From the NCBI RefSeq assembly GCF_002743375.1, contig NZ_PDZC01000007.1, forward strand, positions 118,588 through 182,587: DNA of 64,000 bases, written 5' to 3'. Shown here piece after piece: positions 6,603-16,171 of the stretch. The stretch's first letter is position 1; every line of letters begins with the position of its first letter. A model generated the notes under the pieces. It was not told where the DNA came from, did no database searches, and was given only the letters and a program-made list of their open reading frames with translations. Position numbers and translations under genes: made by a program. Source of the stretch: Sporosarcina sp. P34. GTDB lineage: Bacteria; Bacillota; Bacilli; Bacillales_A; Planococcaceae.

Positions 6603-8791
6603 AAAAAAGTGTAGTACTAGCGGAGAAACCTTCCGTCGCAAGGGACATTGCCCGCGTGCTGAACTGCAATAAAAAAGGTAACGGCTATCTAGAAGGCGAT
6701 AAGTATATCGTGACATGGGCTCTTGGACACTTGGTGACACTCGCTGATCCAGAAAATTATGATACGAAATTTAAGACGTGGAAACTAGAGGATCTACCGA
6801 TGATGCCGAAAGATTTAAAACTTACCGTCATCAAACAAACGAGCAGACAATACAATGCCGTAAAAGCACAACTGCTTCGCACAGATGTTTCAGATATTAT
6901 TATCGGGACAGATGCTGGACGTGAAGGAGAATTAGTCGCACGTTGGATTATTGAAAAAGCGAAAGTTAAGAAGCCGATTAAACGTTTATGGATTTCATCC
7001 GTAACGGACAAAGCAATTAAAGACGGTTTCGCTCAGTTAAAACCTGGTACAGCTTATGAAAATTTATTTGAAGCAGCAGTCGCCCGCTCTGAAGCTGATT
7101 GGTATATCGGTCTCAATGCCACGCGCGCACTGACAACCAAATTTAACGCACAACTGAACTGCGGACGTGTGCAGACACCTGTCGTTGCAATTATTGCACA
7201 GCGTGAAGAGGAAATTAACACCTTCCGTCCTAAAACATTTTACGGCATCGAAGCACAATCTGACTCCAAATTAAAACTGACGTGGCAGGATGCAAAAACA
7301 GGCGATACCCGTTCATTTGACCGTGATAAACTATCTGCCATCGTCAAAAAAGTTGATGGCAAGCAAGCTATAATTGAAAATGTCGAGAAAAAAGCGAAGA
7401 AGACATTCTCACCAGGTCTTTACGATTTGACTGAATTACAGCGTGATGCCAACAAAATGTTCGGCTACTCTGCTAAAGATACACTCAATATTATGCAAAG
7501 ATTATATGAACAGCACAAAATACTAACCTATCCACGGACAGACTCCCGTTTCCTCTCAAGCGATCTCGTTGCAACACTTCCCGAGCGCTTGAAAACTGTC
7601 GGTATAGGCGAATATCGAACACTTGCGAATAAAATACTGAAGAAACCGATTAAAACGAGTAAATCCTTTGTTGACGACAGCAAAGTATCTGATCACCACG
7701 CAATCATTCCGACAGAAGAAATCGTTTTACTCGACAAATTGTCTGATCGCGAGCGCAAAATCTATGATCTGGTAGTCAAGCGATTCTTAGCCGTTCTGTT
7801 CCCAGCACATGAATACGAACAATTAACAGTTCATGCAAAAGTAGCAGACGAACGTTTCACAGCACGTGGAAAAACCATTTTGACCGCCGGTTGGAAAGAA
7901 GTTTATAATAACCAATTCGATGAAGAAGAAACTGAACAGGACACGAAAGAACAATTATTACCTAAGCTCGTAGCAGGCGATAAGCTAGACATCAAACTTA
8001 TCAAAGAAACTTCTGGACAAACGAAGCCCCCTGCCCGATTCAATGAAGCTACATTATTATCTGCAATGGAAAATCCAACGAAATATATAGGTACACAGGA
8101 TAAGAAACTTGCTGACACATTGAAATCCACAGGTGGACTAGGAACCGTGGCAACGCGTGCTGATATTATCGACAAGCTCTTCAACTCCTTCTTAATCGAG
8201 AAACGCGGAAAAGACATCCACGTCACGAACAAAGGCAAGCAGTTGCTCGAATTAGTACCGGATGAATTGAAATCTCCTTTGCTGACAGCGGAGTGGGAAT
8301 TGAAACTAGAAAAGATCGCAAAAGGTCAGCTAAAAAAAGAAGATTTCATTAATGAAATGAAGGGCTATACGAAGGAAATTGTTTCAGAGATTAAAGCAAG
8401 CGAAGCGAAGTTTAAGCACGATAATATTTCTACGAAAACATGTCCAGACTGCGGCAAGCCGATGCTTGAAGTTAATGGCAAGCATGGCAAGATGCTCGTT
8501 TGTCAGGATCGTGAGTGTGGTCACCGTAAAAACGTCTCCCGTGTCACGAACGCACGCTGTCCACAATGTAAAAAGAAAATGGAGCTACGAGGCGAAGGCG
8601 ACGGGCAAATCTTTACGTGTAAGTGTGGTTATCGAGAAAAGCTTTCTACGTTCAAGGCGCGACGTGAGAAGAATTCAAAAGGCAAGGTCAATAAGCGCGA
8701 TGTGCAGAAGTATTTAAAGAAAAACAATGACGATGAGCCTGTCAACAATCCATTTGCGGATGCTTTAAAAGGTTTGAAGTTGGACGACTAA
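6599..8791 (+). CDS. topB: DNA topoisomerase III
   Basis: A 730-residue type IA topoisomerase, full length for the Bacillus TopB family (about 727). The TOPRIM domain begins with VLAEKPS (catalytic Glu9) and contains DAGREGE near 105-111. The active-site tyrosine is Y311 in TYPRTDSRFL. The C-terminus has two cysteine clusters (CPDCGKPM...CQDRECG and CPQCKKKM...CKCG) that look like zinc ribbons. It decatenates and relaxes DNA by single-strand passage. Its own AAGGAG lies inside the leader frame. A second topoisomerase III gene lies at 55201, so the organism carries two. Confidence 0.95.
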   Translation: MKKSVVLAEKPSVARDIARVLNCNKKGNGYLEGDKYIVTWALGHLVTLADPENYDTKFKTWKLEDLPMMPKDLKLTVIKQTSRQYNAVKAQLLRTDVSDIIIGTDAGREGELVARWIIEKAKVKKPIKRLWISSVTDKAIKDGFAQLKPGTAYENLFEAAVARSEADWYIGLNATRALTTKFNAQLNCGRVQTPVVAIIAQREEEINTFRPKTFYGIEAQSDSKLKLTWQDAKTGDTRSFDRDKLSAIVKKVDGKQAIIENVEKKAKKTFSPGLYDLTELQRDANKMFGYSAKDTLNIMQRLYEQHKILTYPRTDSRFLSSDLVATLPERLKTVGIGEYRTLANKILKKPIKTSKSFVDDSKVSDHHAIIPTEEIVLLDKLSDRERKIYDLVVKRFLAVLFPAHEYEQLTVHAKVADERFTARGKTILTAGWKEVYNNQFDEEETEQDTKEQLLPKLVAGDKLDIKLIKETSGQTKPPARFNEATLLSAMENPTKYIGTQDKKLADTLKSTGGLGTVATRADIIDKLFNSFLIEKRGKDIHVTNKGKQLLELVPDELKSPLLTAEWELKLEKIAKGQLKKEDFINEMKGYTKEIVSEIKASEAKFKHDNISTKTCPDCGKPMLEVNGKHGKMLVCQDRECGHRKNVSRVTNARCPQCKKKMELRGEGDGQIFTCKCGYREKLSTFKARREKNSKGKVNKRDVQKYLKKNNDDEPVNNPFADALKGLKLDD

Positions 8792-8814
8792 TATCAAAAA
8801 AGGCTGGCTATTGT

Positions 8815-9245
8815 GTTGAGGTGGGGATTGAGTTCAAAGATGTGCTCCTAACGCTTCGCTTTAACTCGCAAAAGCCCTCCTACGAGCCAATCCCTTACAA
8901 TATGGGCAATTGATATTTTTGGTTGTGCATTAAAGTAAATGCTGTAATAGCTTTTGAACTTCGGTACTTGAATCTAAATAAGTTAAGGCAAAAAAATAAT
9001 TCACATACTACCTACAGTGAGTGATCTAAGTACCCGCACTATCAATGTAGGATGGAAGCGGAAGTTGGTGGCGACTCCCGATGGATCTGCCCGATCAGGT
9101 GAGACAACCAAAAGAGAGCGAGAGCCGTCACGAAGAACGGATTTTGCGAGTAAAAGCGAAGCGTTAGGAGCATTTCTTTGCACTTGCGAACTGGTTGGCT
9201 CACCGCGGGCCCATGGGAAAGCGTCCGCCAACTGGAGCTTCAATC
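8815..9245. repeat. Intergenic repeat element, two inverted copies
   Basis: A 31-base segment at 8843-8873 recurs inverted at 9142-9172 with one mismatch (core TAACGCTTCGCTTT). The right copy (about 9056-9241) has imperfect inverted ends sharing GAAGCNNNAGTTGG, and contains GAAAGCGTCCGCC. This resembles a dispersed intergenic element found in many Bacillaceae. The left copy (about 8815-8885) looks like an internally deleted version in the opposite orientation; both share GGGGATTGA near one end. Open frames inside it are best read as chance. There is no other gene between topB and proS. Confidence 0.65.
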
Positions 9246-9297
9246 CCCAACACAACACCACTTCACTCTCTACAGTATTTGTACTTTAAATCACTAA

Positions 9298-9333
9298 AAA
9301 AGCTGTCCCACAAAACTTCGTGGGACAGCTTTT
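9298..9333 (-). terminator. Terminator of proS
   Basis: AAAAGCTGTCCCAC and its complement form a 14-base-pair stem with an eight-base loop just beyond the proS stop codon. T-runs exist in both directions. Confidence 0.85.
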
Positions 9334-9343
9334 AATTTCTTTA

Positions 9344-10780
9344 TTAGTAAGCTCTTGCAAACCAAACAGTATGCTTCGATTCGTTTCCACAATTAATACA
9401 AGTGGATTTCTCTGCTGGTGGATTGAATGGAATATTACGTGTTGTAAACTTCGTTTCATTTTTGACATGTTCTTCACATGCGTCATCTCCACACCAGCCT
9501 GCAAGGATCCAGCCTGGAGTTACTTCGTTTGTCGCACTATCTTCAATATGCTTCTGCAACTCATCCAGCGTATCGATGTTCGTATGGGAATGTTCGTCAC
9601 GGAACGTACGAGCATTTTCAAGCAATCGCTTCTGCATCGTCTGTAGTTCTTGCTCAATGCTCGCTACAGCTTCAGTCAGGTCAACTGCTACTTTCTCTCC
9701 GCCGTCACGCGCTTTCATCAATGCTTGATTGTTATCAAGATCACGTGGCCCAAGTTCTAGTCGTACTGGAACACCTTTTAATTCATACTCATTAAATTTG
9801 AAACCTGGAGACTGGTCAGAATCGTCTAAACGGACACGAATGCCTTTAGATTTCAATTCAGCGTAGATTTCGTCCAGCTTTTCCATGATTGCGGGATTCT
9901 TCTTCCAAGGACCCACTGGAATCAGCACAACTTGTGTCGGTGCAATGCGCGGAGGTAATACAAGACCTTGCTCGTCACCATGTACCATGATAACGGAACC
10001 AATCAAGCGTGTGGATGTTCCCCATGACGTCGTATGCACGAACTGATGCTTATTTTCTTTTGTTAAGTATTTGATATCAAAAGCTTCCGCAAACTTTGTT
10101 CCAAGGTAATGTGAAGTTCCGGCTTGTACTGCTTTACCATCTTTCATCATCGCTTCAATCGAGAATGTATCAATAGCACCCGCAAAACGCTCAGATGGTG
10201 TTTTCTGACCGTCATATACAGGAATTGCAAGTAGGTCTTCAACAACTTCTTTGTAGATTTGCAACATTTGCATCGTCTCATGACGCGCTTCTTCTTCATC
10301 TACGTGTGCAGTATGTCCTTCTTGCCACAAGAACTCTGATGTCCGAATGAATGGTAGCGTCTTTTTCTCCCAGCGGAATACGTTTGCCCACTGGTTGATC
10401 AATACGGGAAGATCACGATAGCTCTTGATCCAGTCGGAATACAAATGACCAATCATCGTTTCAGACGTCGGACGTAGCGCTAAACGTTCTTCTAATTTCT
10501 CGCCCGCAGCTTCTGTTACCCATGGCAATTCTGGAGAAAACCCTTCGATATGATCTTTTTCTTTTTCAAAAAACGACTCCGGAATTAGCATGGGAAAATA
10601 TGCGTTACGGTGACCCGTTTCTTTAAAACGACGATTCATTTCATCTTGAATATGCTCCCAGATTTCATAGCCGTCTGGTTTAAACGCGATACATCCGCGC
10701 ACTGGTGTATAATCCATTAAATCCGCTTTCTGGATTGTGTCGATATACCATTTTGTAAAATCATTTTGCTGATTGCTCAT
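9344..10780 (-). CDS. proS: Prolyl-tRNA synthetase, short type without editing insertion
   Basis: A 478-residue class II synthetase that charges tRNA-Pro in the cytoplasm. Class II motifs are visible: motif 2 around FRWEKKTLPFIRTSEFLWQEGHTAH, and the proline-site region RPTSETMIGHLYSDWIKSYRDLP. The length matches the archaeal/eukaryotic-like ProS found in some Bacillus, not the roughly 565-residue bacterial form with an inserted editing domain. The C-terminal extension carries paired cysteines (WCGDDACEE and CINCGNES), a zinc site of this class. AAGGAGG lies just upstream. There is no room for a T-box in the leader. Misacylated Ala-tRNA-Pro would need a separate editing protein, not seen here. 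Confidence 0.95.
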   Translation of the reverse strand: MSNQQNDFTKWYIDTIQKADLMDYTPVRGCIAFKPDGYEIWEHIQDEMNRRFKETGHRNAYFPMLIPESFFEKEKDHIEGFSPELPWVTEAAGEKLEERLALRPTSETMIGHLYSDWIKSYRDLPVLINQWANVFRWEKKTLPFIRTSEFLWQEGHTAHVDEEEARHETMQMLQIYKEVVEDLLAIPVYDGQKTPSERFAGAIDTFSIEAMMKDGKAVQAGTSHYLGTKFAEAFDIKYLTKENKHQFVHTTSWGTSTRLIGSVIMVHGDEQGLVLPPRIAPTQVVLIPVGPWKKNPAIMEKLDEIYAELKSKGIRVRLDDSDQSPGFKFNEYELKGVPVRLELGPRDLDNNQALMKARDGGEKVAVDLTEAVASIEQELQTMQKRLLENARTFRDEHSHTNIDTLDELQKHIEDSATNEVTPGWILAGWCGDDACEEHVKNETKFTTRNIPFNPPAEKSTCINCGNESKHTVWFARAY

Positions 10781-10832
10781 TACTTCATTTCCTCCTTAGT
10801 AAAAACCGCACTCTTGTTGATCCATACTGTTA

Positions 10833-10861
10833 ATCATATAACAAATCAAGCATTCCTACAA
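10833..10861 (-). promoter_or_regulatory. Candidate proS promoter
   Basis: On the minus strand TTGTAG (10856-10861) and TATGAT (10833-10838) are separated by 17 bases, about 50 bases ahead of the proS start. Confidence 0.45.
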
Positions 10862-10903
10862 TTGAATGCCGTCATAATGCTTGTCCGACATCATCAACAC
10901 CAT

Positions 10904-10934
10904 AAAAAAAACTGCCCTCACTCATGAGGACAGC
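10904..10934 (-). terminator. Terminator of the symporter gene
   Basis: CTGTCCTCA and TGAGGGCAG form a nine-base-pair stem (one G-T) followed by eight T on the minus strand, immediately after the symporter stop codon. Confidence 0.85.
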
Positions 10935-10940
10935 CTTTGA

Positions 10941-12230
10941 TTAAACTAATTTCTCTTCTGCAAAAACAAATTGTGGTTCGCTTTCTACCTTCTCAGGTTC
11001 TTCACCAAAACGACCTTCCCACTTCGACAAGACAACTGTTGCAAGTGCGTTTCCGACTACGTTAACTACTGTACGTGCCATATCTAGCAAACGGTCGATA
11101 CCTGCGATGAACGCCAATCCTTCAAGCGGAATGCCCACTGTTCCAAGCGTTGCAAGTAACACGACGAAAGAAACGCCAGGAACGCCCGCAATTCCTTTAG
11201 ACGTAATCATCAATACCAAAACCAATGTGATTTGTTCCGTAATACTCAACTGAATTCCATACATTTGTGCAATAAACATGGCAGCCAATGCTTGATAAAG
11301 TGTAGATCCGTCTAGGTTAAACGAATAGCCAGTCGGCACCACGAAAGATACGATATCTTTCGGACAACCGAATTTTTGCATTTTCTCCATCACTTTCGGT
11401 AACACGGTTTCCGAACTTGACGTAGAAAACGCTAGAATTAACTCGTCCTTTAGGATTTTCATGAGATGGAAGATGTTCACACCGACGATCTTCGCGATTC
11501 CACCTAACACGACGATGATGAAGAATATCATCGTTGCATATACAAGAACCATTAATTTACCCATCGGAATGAGTGATTCCAAACCGAATTTAGATACGGT
11601 TACACCAATTAAGGCAAATACACCAAACGGCGCGAATTTCATAATCATATTCGTTACCCAGAACATCGCGTCCGCGACCCCTTGGAACACATCCAGTACC
11701 GGTTTGCCGCGCTCTCCAATTGCCGCTACGCCTAATCCAAATAATACAGAGAAGAAAATGATTGGCAACATATCACCATTCGCCATCGAATCTACGATAT
11801 TACTTGGTACGATGCCGACCAACACATCCATGAAGCCGCCATTCTGCACTTCTTCCGTTGTTTGAACATATTGCGAAATGTCCCCTTTTTCAAGAGAAGA
11901 CATATCAATGCCGTCACCCGGTTTGAAAATATTTGCTGACATAAGGCCAACAATAATCGCAATCGTTGTAACAATTTCAAAATATATAAGCGTTTTACCG
12001 CCAAGTTTTCCTAATTTCTTAATATCACCGGTACCTGCTACTCCAATTACCAACGTTGAAATAATAATAGGTACTACGATCATTTTAATCATATTAATGA
12101 ACATCGTGCCGATTGGTTGCAAATATCTTTCTACGCTAGGATTACCGTAGAAGATTGCACCGACTGCAATACCTAAAACCAATCCAATCAATATTTGGTA
12201 AGCTAAAGACAATTTAAATATCTTTCTCAT
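10941..12230 (-). CDS. Dicarboxylate/amino acid:cation symporter (GltP/GltT/DctA family)
   Basis: A 429-residue member of the DAACS family, full length, importing acidic amino acids or C4-dicarboxylates with protons or sodium. The serine-rich hairpin FSTSSSETVLP and the substrate-site segments GYSFNLDGSTLYQ and GIAGVPGVSFVV are intact. The acidic C-terminal tail (EEPEKVESEPQFVFAEEK) is typical. Glutamate is the likely substrate but sequence reading cannot separate GltP from DctA. It is followed upstream by a GlnKL-like two-component system in the same direction with a 98-base gap, suggesting functional linkage. AAAGGGGGA precedes the ATG. Confidence 0.88.
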   Translation of the reverse strand: MRKIFKLSLAYQILIGLVLGIAVGAIFYGNPSVERYLQPIGTMFINMIKMIVVPIIISTLVIGVAGTGDIKKLGKLGGKTLIYFEIVTTIAIIVGLMSANIFKPGDGIDMSSLEKGDISQYVQTTEEVQNGGFMDVLVGIVPSNIVDSMANGDMLPIIFFSVLFGLGVAAIGERGKPVLDVFQGVADAMFWVTNMIMKFAPFGVFALIGVTVSKFGLESLIPMGKLMVLVYATMIFFIIVVLGGIAKIVGVNIFHLMKILKDELILAFSTSSSETVLPKVMEKMQKFGCPKDIVSFVVPTGYSFNLDGSTLYQALAAMFIAQMYGIQLSITEQITLVLVLMITSKGIAGVPGVSFVVLLATLGTVGIPLEGLAFIAGIDRLLDMARTVVNVVGNALATVVLSKWEGRFGEEPEKVESEPQFVFAEEKLV

Positions 12231-12328
12231 CGATAATCCCCCTTTGACGTCCTCTGAAAACGCTTTCTTTCAGTAACTTATTCATATCTTACGGGGGGCC
12301 TACAAAATTCTACAGCATTCTACAAAAA

Positions 12329-13204
12329 CTATTTTCGTTTATCTACCGTCTCCATATATAAAACATGCAAAAATTTCTTACTGTTCACTTTGATCGGCTT
12401 ATTATCAAGAGTTTCTTCTTGAATTTGTTTCATTCGTACACTAATCTCTTGGAAATCAAAAAAGCGCGGTGCATAGTATTCAAATTCATCGATTGTATAA
12501 TCCACTGCGCCAAGTGATGCTAAGTGTTCCATTGCAGTAAGGATCGCCCGACGAATTCTTTGTTCCATTGCCTTACTTTCCTTTTGGATGTCTTGATCAG
12601 GTACACCTAGTTTAGTTAAGGCATCTTCATATAATCCTTTTAAAGGCGGTAGCTGAATAGCTCGTTGTTCAGTCAAAACTTCCATAATGGCTATGATGTC
12701 GCGGCTCGCGCTGTCACTATAGATCCCCATGTCGTGTAACTTCTTCAGTACAATATCTTTTACCGGTTGCTGTACTTTTGGCTGCTCGACGGAAGCGAAT
12801 TGCGCCAATGATTCCCGAATCGTGAGTAAGGAGTTTTTCAGGCGGAGCTGTTCTGCTGTACGTCGCACTATACTTTGGACTTCTATTTGGTTGATTGGTT
12901 TATGTATGAAGAACTCTACCCCGACTTGATAAGCTTCTCCAACCATTTCTTTATTGACGACTTGGCTCAACATAATGAATTGGCCGCTGTAGCCTTCTGT
13001 TTTTAATTGCTGAATCGTTTCAATTCCATCAAGTTCAGGCATTAATAAATCAATCAATACAACGTCGGGAGCCAAGGATAGGATTTGAGGAATAGCTTTT
13101 ACTCCGCTATCCGCCTCTCCAATTACCATCCCTTCCGCCTCAGTCAAGATGTTTTTCAGCATCACACGGCTTGCTTTGTCATCATCTACGATAAAATATC
13201 TCAT
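12329..13204 (-). CDS. glnL: GlnL/YcbB-like response regulator
   Basis: A 291-residue regulator. The receiver domain (1-120) has the acidic pocket DDD at 7-9, the phospho-acceptor Asp52 in LIDLLMPELDG, and Lys in FIHKPINQ. The C-terminal part is the YcbB-type DNA-binding domain of B. subtilis GlnL, with MGIYSDSASRDIIAIMEVL and the end KKFLHVLYMETVDKRK, rather than an OmpR- or NarL-type domain. In B. subtilis GlnKL responds to glutamine and controls a glutamine transporter and glutaminase. Here the adjacent target candidate is the DAACS symporter. Its start overlaps the kinase stop (ATGA). Confidence 0.8.
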   Translation of the reverse strand: MRYFIVDDDKASRVMLKNILTEAEGMVIGEADSGVKAIPQILSLAPDVVLIDLLMPELDGIETIQQLKTEGYSGQFIMLSQVVNKEMVGEAYQVGVEFFIHKPINQIEVQSIVRRTAEQLRLKNSLLTIRESLAQFASVEQPKVQQPVKDIVLKKLHDMGIYSDSASRDIIAIMEVLTEQRAIQLPPLKGLYEDALTKLGVPDQDIQKESKAMEQRIRRAILTAMEHLASLGAVDYTIDEFEYYAPRFFDFQEISVRMKQIQEETLDNKPIKVNSKKFLHVLYMETVDKRK

Positions 13205-14475
13205 GTCTCTATCTCCTTCATGATGGATTTCAGAGGGATTTTCACGGTTACGATCAGACCTTTATCCAGACGTTCTACAGCAATCATACCTTGCATCGCA
13301 TCAATAATAGTGGAAACATGCGATAACCCGATACCTGTTGCTGCCGTTCCTTGATCCGTAAACTTCGTTGTATAGCCCGGTTCAAAAATTACGTCTTCAT
13401 GCTCAATAGGAATCCCTTTTCCTGTATCGCGCACACTAAAATACACCGATTCCTCATTACTGTTGATTGTAATGAATATATGGCCTTTCTCTTCAATCGC
13501 TTCTACCGCATTCGCTGTCAAATTGTTTAACACGGCAAGTAAAGGTACGTGCTGACCCGTTTGGAAGTCCTCGTGAATTGTAGTTTCCACTACACATTCC
13601 TTACCAATCATTTCACTATATTTTTCATTCGCAGTGACGACCATGTCGAGTAAATCTGATAAGTAAAAAGCCTCTATCTGTTGCCGAGTTGTCCACTTTG
13701 ACAAGCCTGCTAAAATACGCTGGGAATCTTTTTTCACTTCGTGGATTTCCTGCGCGATGTGTAACGCCTGGCTGCTAAGCTCCCGTTGATTCTCTTTTTT
13801 GAGCTTGCGGTATAAGTCATGACTTGACGCGGTAATTTGTTCTATATGATTCATGGATTTTTGCAAATACAACGCTTCCGCATATAGTTCCGAACCTACC
13901 CCGAGCATCTCCTCTACACGCTGCTTCTCTTTTGATAATGCCACGGAACTATATAACCCCACTGTGAAGAAACTACGTAATAACGCGACGCCTACGAGTA
14001 TTCCCCATTCTTTACTATTAAGTAGTGAACCATGCAGCCACCAGTTACGCAGTGCATGCTCAGACGAATTACTAATTACTTCAAATAAAAAAGCCAACAC
14101 ACCAAGTCGAAGTGGGAAAGATTTATACTCTTCAAGTCCAACAAAGTGCCAGCCGACCGCGACAATAAAGTAAAATAAAAAGACCGGTACATGCATCTGT
14201 AAACTTTCAAGTAAAGCAGCACCCAGCCATAGCTCTTTTGTTACGCGAAATACAACTACGGTAACTGCCGTAACAAATCCTGTGCGCAAAATAGAAACAG
14301 GTGGATAGATCAGAATCAGTAAAAAGAATAAAATACCGCCAAGCGCAAAACGAAATATTTCTCCGTCAAACGGCATCACTTTCAATTCACCGGTAAGGGC
14401 TGTCACGATTGCAATAAATACCATTCTGGCTGCTTCCGATTGATAGAATTGACGCCACATTAATTTTATATTCAT
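13201..14475 (-). CDS. glnK: GlnK/YcbA-like sensor histidine kinase
   Basis: A 424-residue membrane kinase. The N-terminal half (about 15-195) carries several hydrophobic segments (for example FALGGILFFLLILIYPPVSIL). Then come a helical dimerisation region with candidate phospho-acceptor His in IAQEIHEVKKDSQRI, the N box NNLTANAVEAIEEKG, and ATP-lid motifs DTGKGIP and GTAATGIGLSHV. This topology and the overlapping YcbB-type regulator match B. subtilis GlnK. It presumably senses an extracellular or membrane signal such as glutamine and phosphorylates the regulator at Asp52. GGAG lies nine bases ahead of the ATG. Confidence 0.78.
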   Translation of the reverse strand: MNIKLMWRQFYQSEAARMVFIAIVTALTGELKVMPFDGEIFRFALGGILFFLLILIYPPVSILRTGFVTAVTVVVFRVTKELWLGAALLESLQMHVPVFLFYFIVAVGWHFVGLEEYKSFPLRLGVLAFLFEVISNSSEHALRNWWLHGSLLNSKEWGILVGVALLRSFFTVGLYSSVALSKEKQRVEEMLGVGSELYAEALYLQKSMNHIEQITASSHDLYRKLKKENQRELSSQALHIAQEIHEVKKDSQRILAGLSKWTTRQQIEAFYLSDLLDMVVTANEKYSEMIGKECVVETTIHEDFQTGQHVPLLAVLNNLTANAVEAIEEKGHIFITINSNEESVYFSVRDTGKGIPIEHEDVIFEPGYTTKFTDQGTAATGIGLSHVSTIIDAMQGMIAVERLDKGLIVTVKIPLKSIMKEIET

Positions 14476-14630
14476 AAGTTTCTACTCCTAATAAAATAAG
14501 TAATCGTACACGTATTATAGCAACCCAAAAACTAATGTACAGTTTTGGAATTAAACGGCACGAGTACAGTAAGAAAGCCATTTATTATAGTTATATATCG
14601 AAAGAATGAAACTAGTATCATGCCTATCCA

Positions 14631-15536
14631 TTATCCTTTATTACGTATATCCATCAGTGTAACAGGAACCTTCTTGCGATAATTGACGAAGCAGATACTG
14701 ACAACGACAAGCAACAAGCCTACCCACAACGTATGCGTCATTGGCTCTCTGACAAATACTGTACTGATAAACACAGAAATTACGGGAACTAAAAAGGTAA
14801 AAACAGCCACCTTACTTGCCTCTCCCGCACGAATGAGTGAATAATAAATGATGTACGCAACCGGGATCCCCATCGTTGCACCGAATACGAGTCCGAAAAT
14901 ATACATAGGATGCCACTCTATTGTAGACCAGCTCTCTGTAGCGGAACTGACTATTAGCAGCACGACACCCCCTATAGTAAATTGCATCGCTACCATCCAG
15001 TACGCATCAATTTCCTCACTTACTTTCTTCACATAGGCAACTCCAATTGCCCAAAAGAAAGCGGTCAATACACCTAGTATCACGCCCAGCAAGGAAATCT
15101 GGGTACTGAAATGTTCAACACTAACTACAACTATTCCGATGAATCCAATCAACAGACCAGTTACTTTAATTGCCGTCATACTTTCACCCAACCACATCCA
15201 GGCAAATAGACCAAGAAGAACCGGCTGGAAATATACAAGTACAGAGAATAACCCGCCCGGCAAATAGTGCAGTCCAATTGTATGTAATCCGAAAAATAGG
15301 ACGGTATTGAAAAGAGCCGATATACAATACTTCCGCCAATGTTGACGCCATTGCAACCTGTCACGTAGTTTTATAATTAACAGTGCAATCAAACAACCAC
15401 CAAGCAATGCACGCATTCCCGAGAATACTAGTGGTGGTGCATACACAATCGATAGTTTGTAAATTGGCCAACTGACACCCCAAATCCCTACTAAAATCAC
15501 CAACGCCAAGGAAGATTTCGTGAATAGCTTGTTCAC
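14631..15536 (-). CDS. EamA-family (DMT) transporter
   Basis: A 301-residue integral membrane protein with about ten hydrophobic segments in two EamA repeats (about 10-140 and 150-285). PxxF-type signatures, for example SPYFSD-like loops, are absent; the match rests on topology and motifs such as LGVILGVLTAFFWAIGVAYVKK at the start of repeat two. It probably exports a metabolite; the substrate is unknown. The GTG start follows AAAGGA by seven bases. It stands alone on the minus strand with 155 bases to the kinase gene. No terminator is obvious. Confidence 0.82.
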   Translation of the reverse strand: MNKLFTKSSLALVILVGIWGVSWPIYKLSIVYAPPLVFSGMRALLGGCLIALLIIKLRDRLQWRQHWRKYCISALFNTVLFFGLHTIGLHYLPGGLFSVLVYFQPVLLGLFAWMWLGESMTAIKVTGLLIGFIGIVVVSVEHFSTQISLLGVILGVLTAFFWAIGVAYVKKVSEEIDAYWMVAMQFTIGGVVLLIVSSATESWSTIEWHPMYIFGLVFGATMGIPVAYIIYYSLIRAGEASKVAVFTFLVPVISVFISTVFVREPMTHTLWVGLLLVVVSICFVNYRKKVPVTLMDIRNKG

Positions 15537-15668
15537 TCTCCCATCCTTTCCATTGTATTTACCATTTTGATATAATCTATTCCCGCTATCTTTTTTCTGA
15601 CTACAATCGAAGACAAAGGTTTTCTTTTTTACAAAAGTTCCTTATGATTACTAATGGAGGCGATTTAC

Positions 15669-16103
15669 TTGAAAAAGCTATTCGCAATAATGATAACTAC
15701 TGCTGTACTAGCAGCTTGTAGCAATGATGAACCAAAAGATCCGATTGAATCAACAGAACCAGTTGAAGAGACAGTACCGAGAGAACAAACAGGCGACGAA
15801 GTAGAAAAAGGGCTAAAAGCAGATACAATAGAGCATAAATACGTTGCGTTTGCTGATGACCAAGTACCTGTCAATTCCAAAGTAAAGTTTCTTGGAACTG
15901 TGACGGCTGTTAACGAAGGAACATTAACTGTGCAAAGCAACGCTGATGAATCCTCGGATGAAATCGTATATGTGAATGATATTCGACTTGGAGAACGTAT
16001 GGATATTTTGGAAGGCTTTGAAGTTTCCGTTTACGGTACGTATGTAGGGAAAAATGATGAAGATATACCGGTTATTAAAGGAATTTTCATTGACGTGGAC
16101 TAA
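15669..16103 (+). CDS. Small acidic lipoprotein, unknown function
   Basis: A 144-residue secreted lipoprotein. I place the start at TTG 15669, because GGAGG lies eight bases upstream; the ATG at 15654 overlaps that site and would put acidic residues before the signal. The signal peptide KKLFAIMITTAVLAAC ends in the lipobox LAAC. A Pro/Glu/Thr-rich linker follows, then a beta-rich domain from about residue 55 (VPVNSKVKFLGTVTAVNEGTLTVQS) that resembles an OB-like fold. It has its own terminator. No family is recognised with confidence. Confidence 0.75.
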   Translation: MKKLFAIMITTAVLAACSNDEPKDPIESTEPVEETVPREQTGDEVEKGLKADTIEHKYVAFADDQVPVNSKVKFLGTVTAVNEGTLTVQSNADESSDEIVYVNDIRLGERMDILEGFEVSVYGTYVGKNDEDIPVIKGIFIDVD

Positions 16104-16125
16104 AAACTATAAAGAAGTCATTTGA

Positions 16126-16154
16126 AGCGACATACTATAGTATGTCGCTTTTTT
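16126..16154 (+). terminator. Terminator after small lipoprotein gene
   Basis: AGCGACATACTA and its exact complement form a 12-base-pair palindromic stem followed by six T. It lies between the lipoprotein gene and yitT-like gene. Confidence 0.85.
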
Positions 16155-16171
16155 CGGAAAGAGAGGATTGC

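Noticed and set aside
9001..9289. Overlapping open frames of about 90 residues on both strands after topB
   Set aside because: They lie inside the dispersed repeat element and have no ribosome site or recognisable family.
10781..10903. T-box leader for proS
   Set aside because: The interval is too short and lacks the conserved T-box sequence; only a promoter-like pair is seen.
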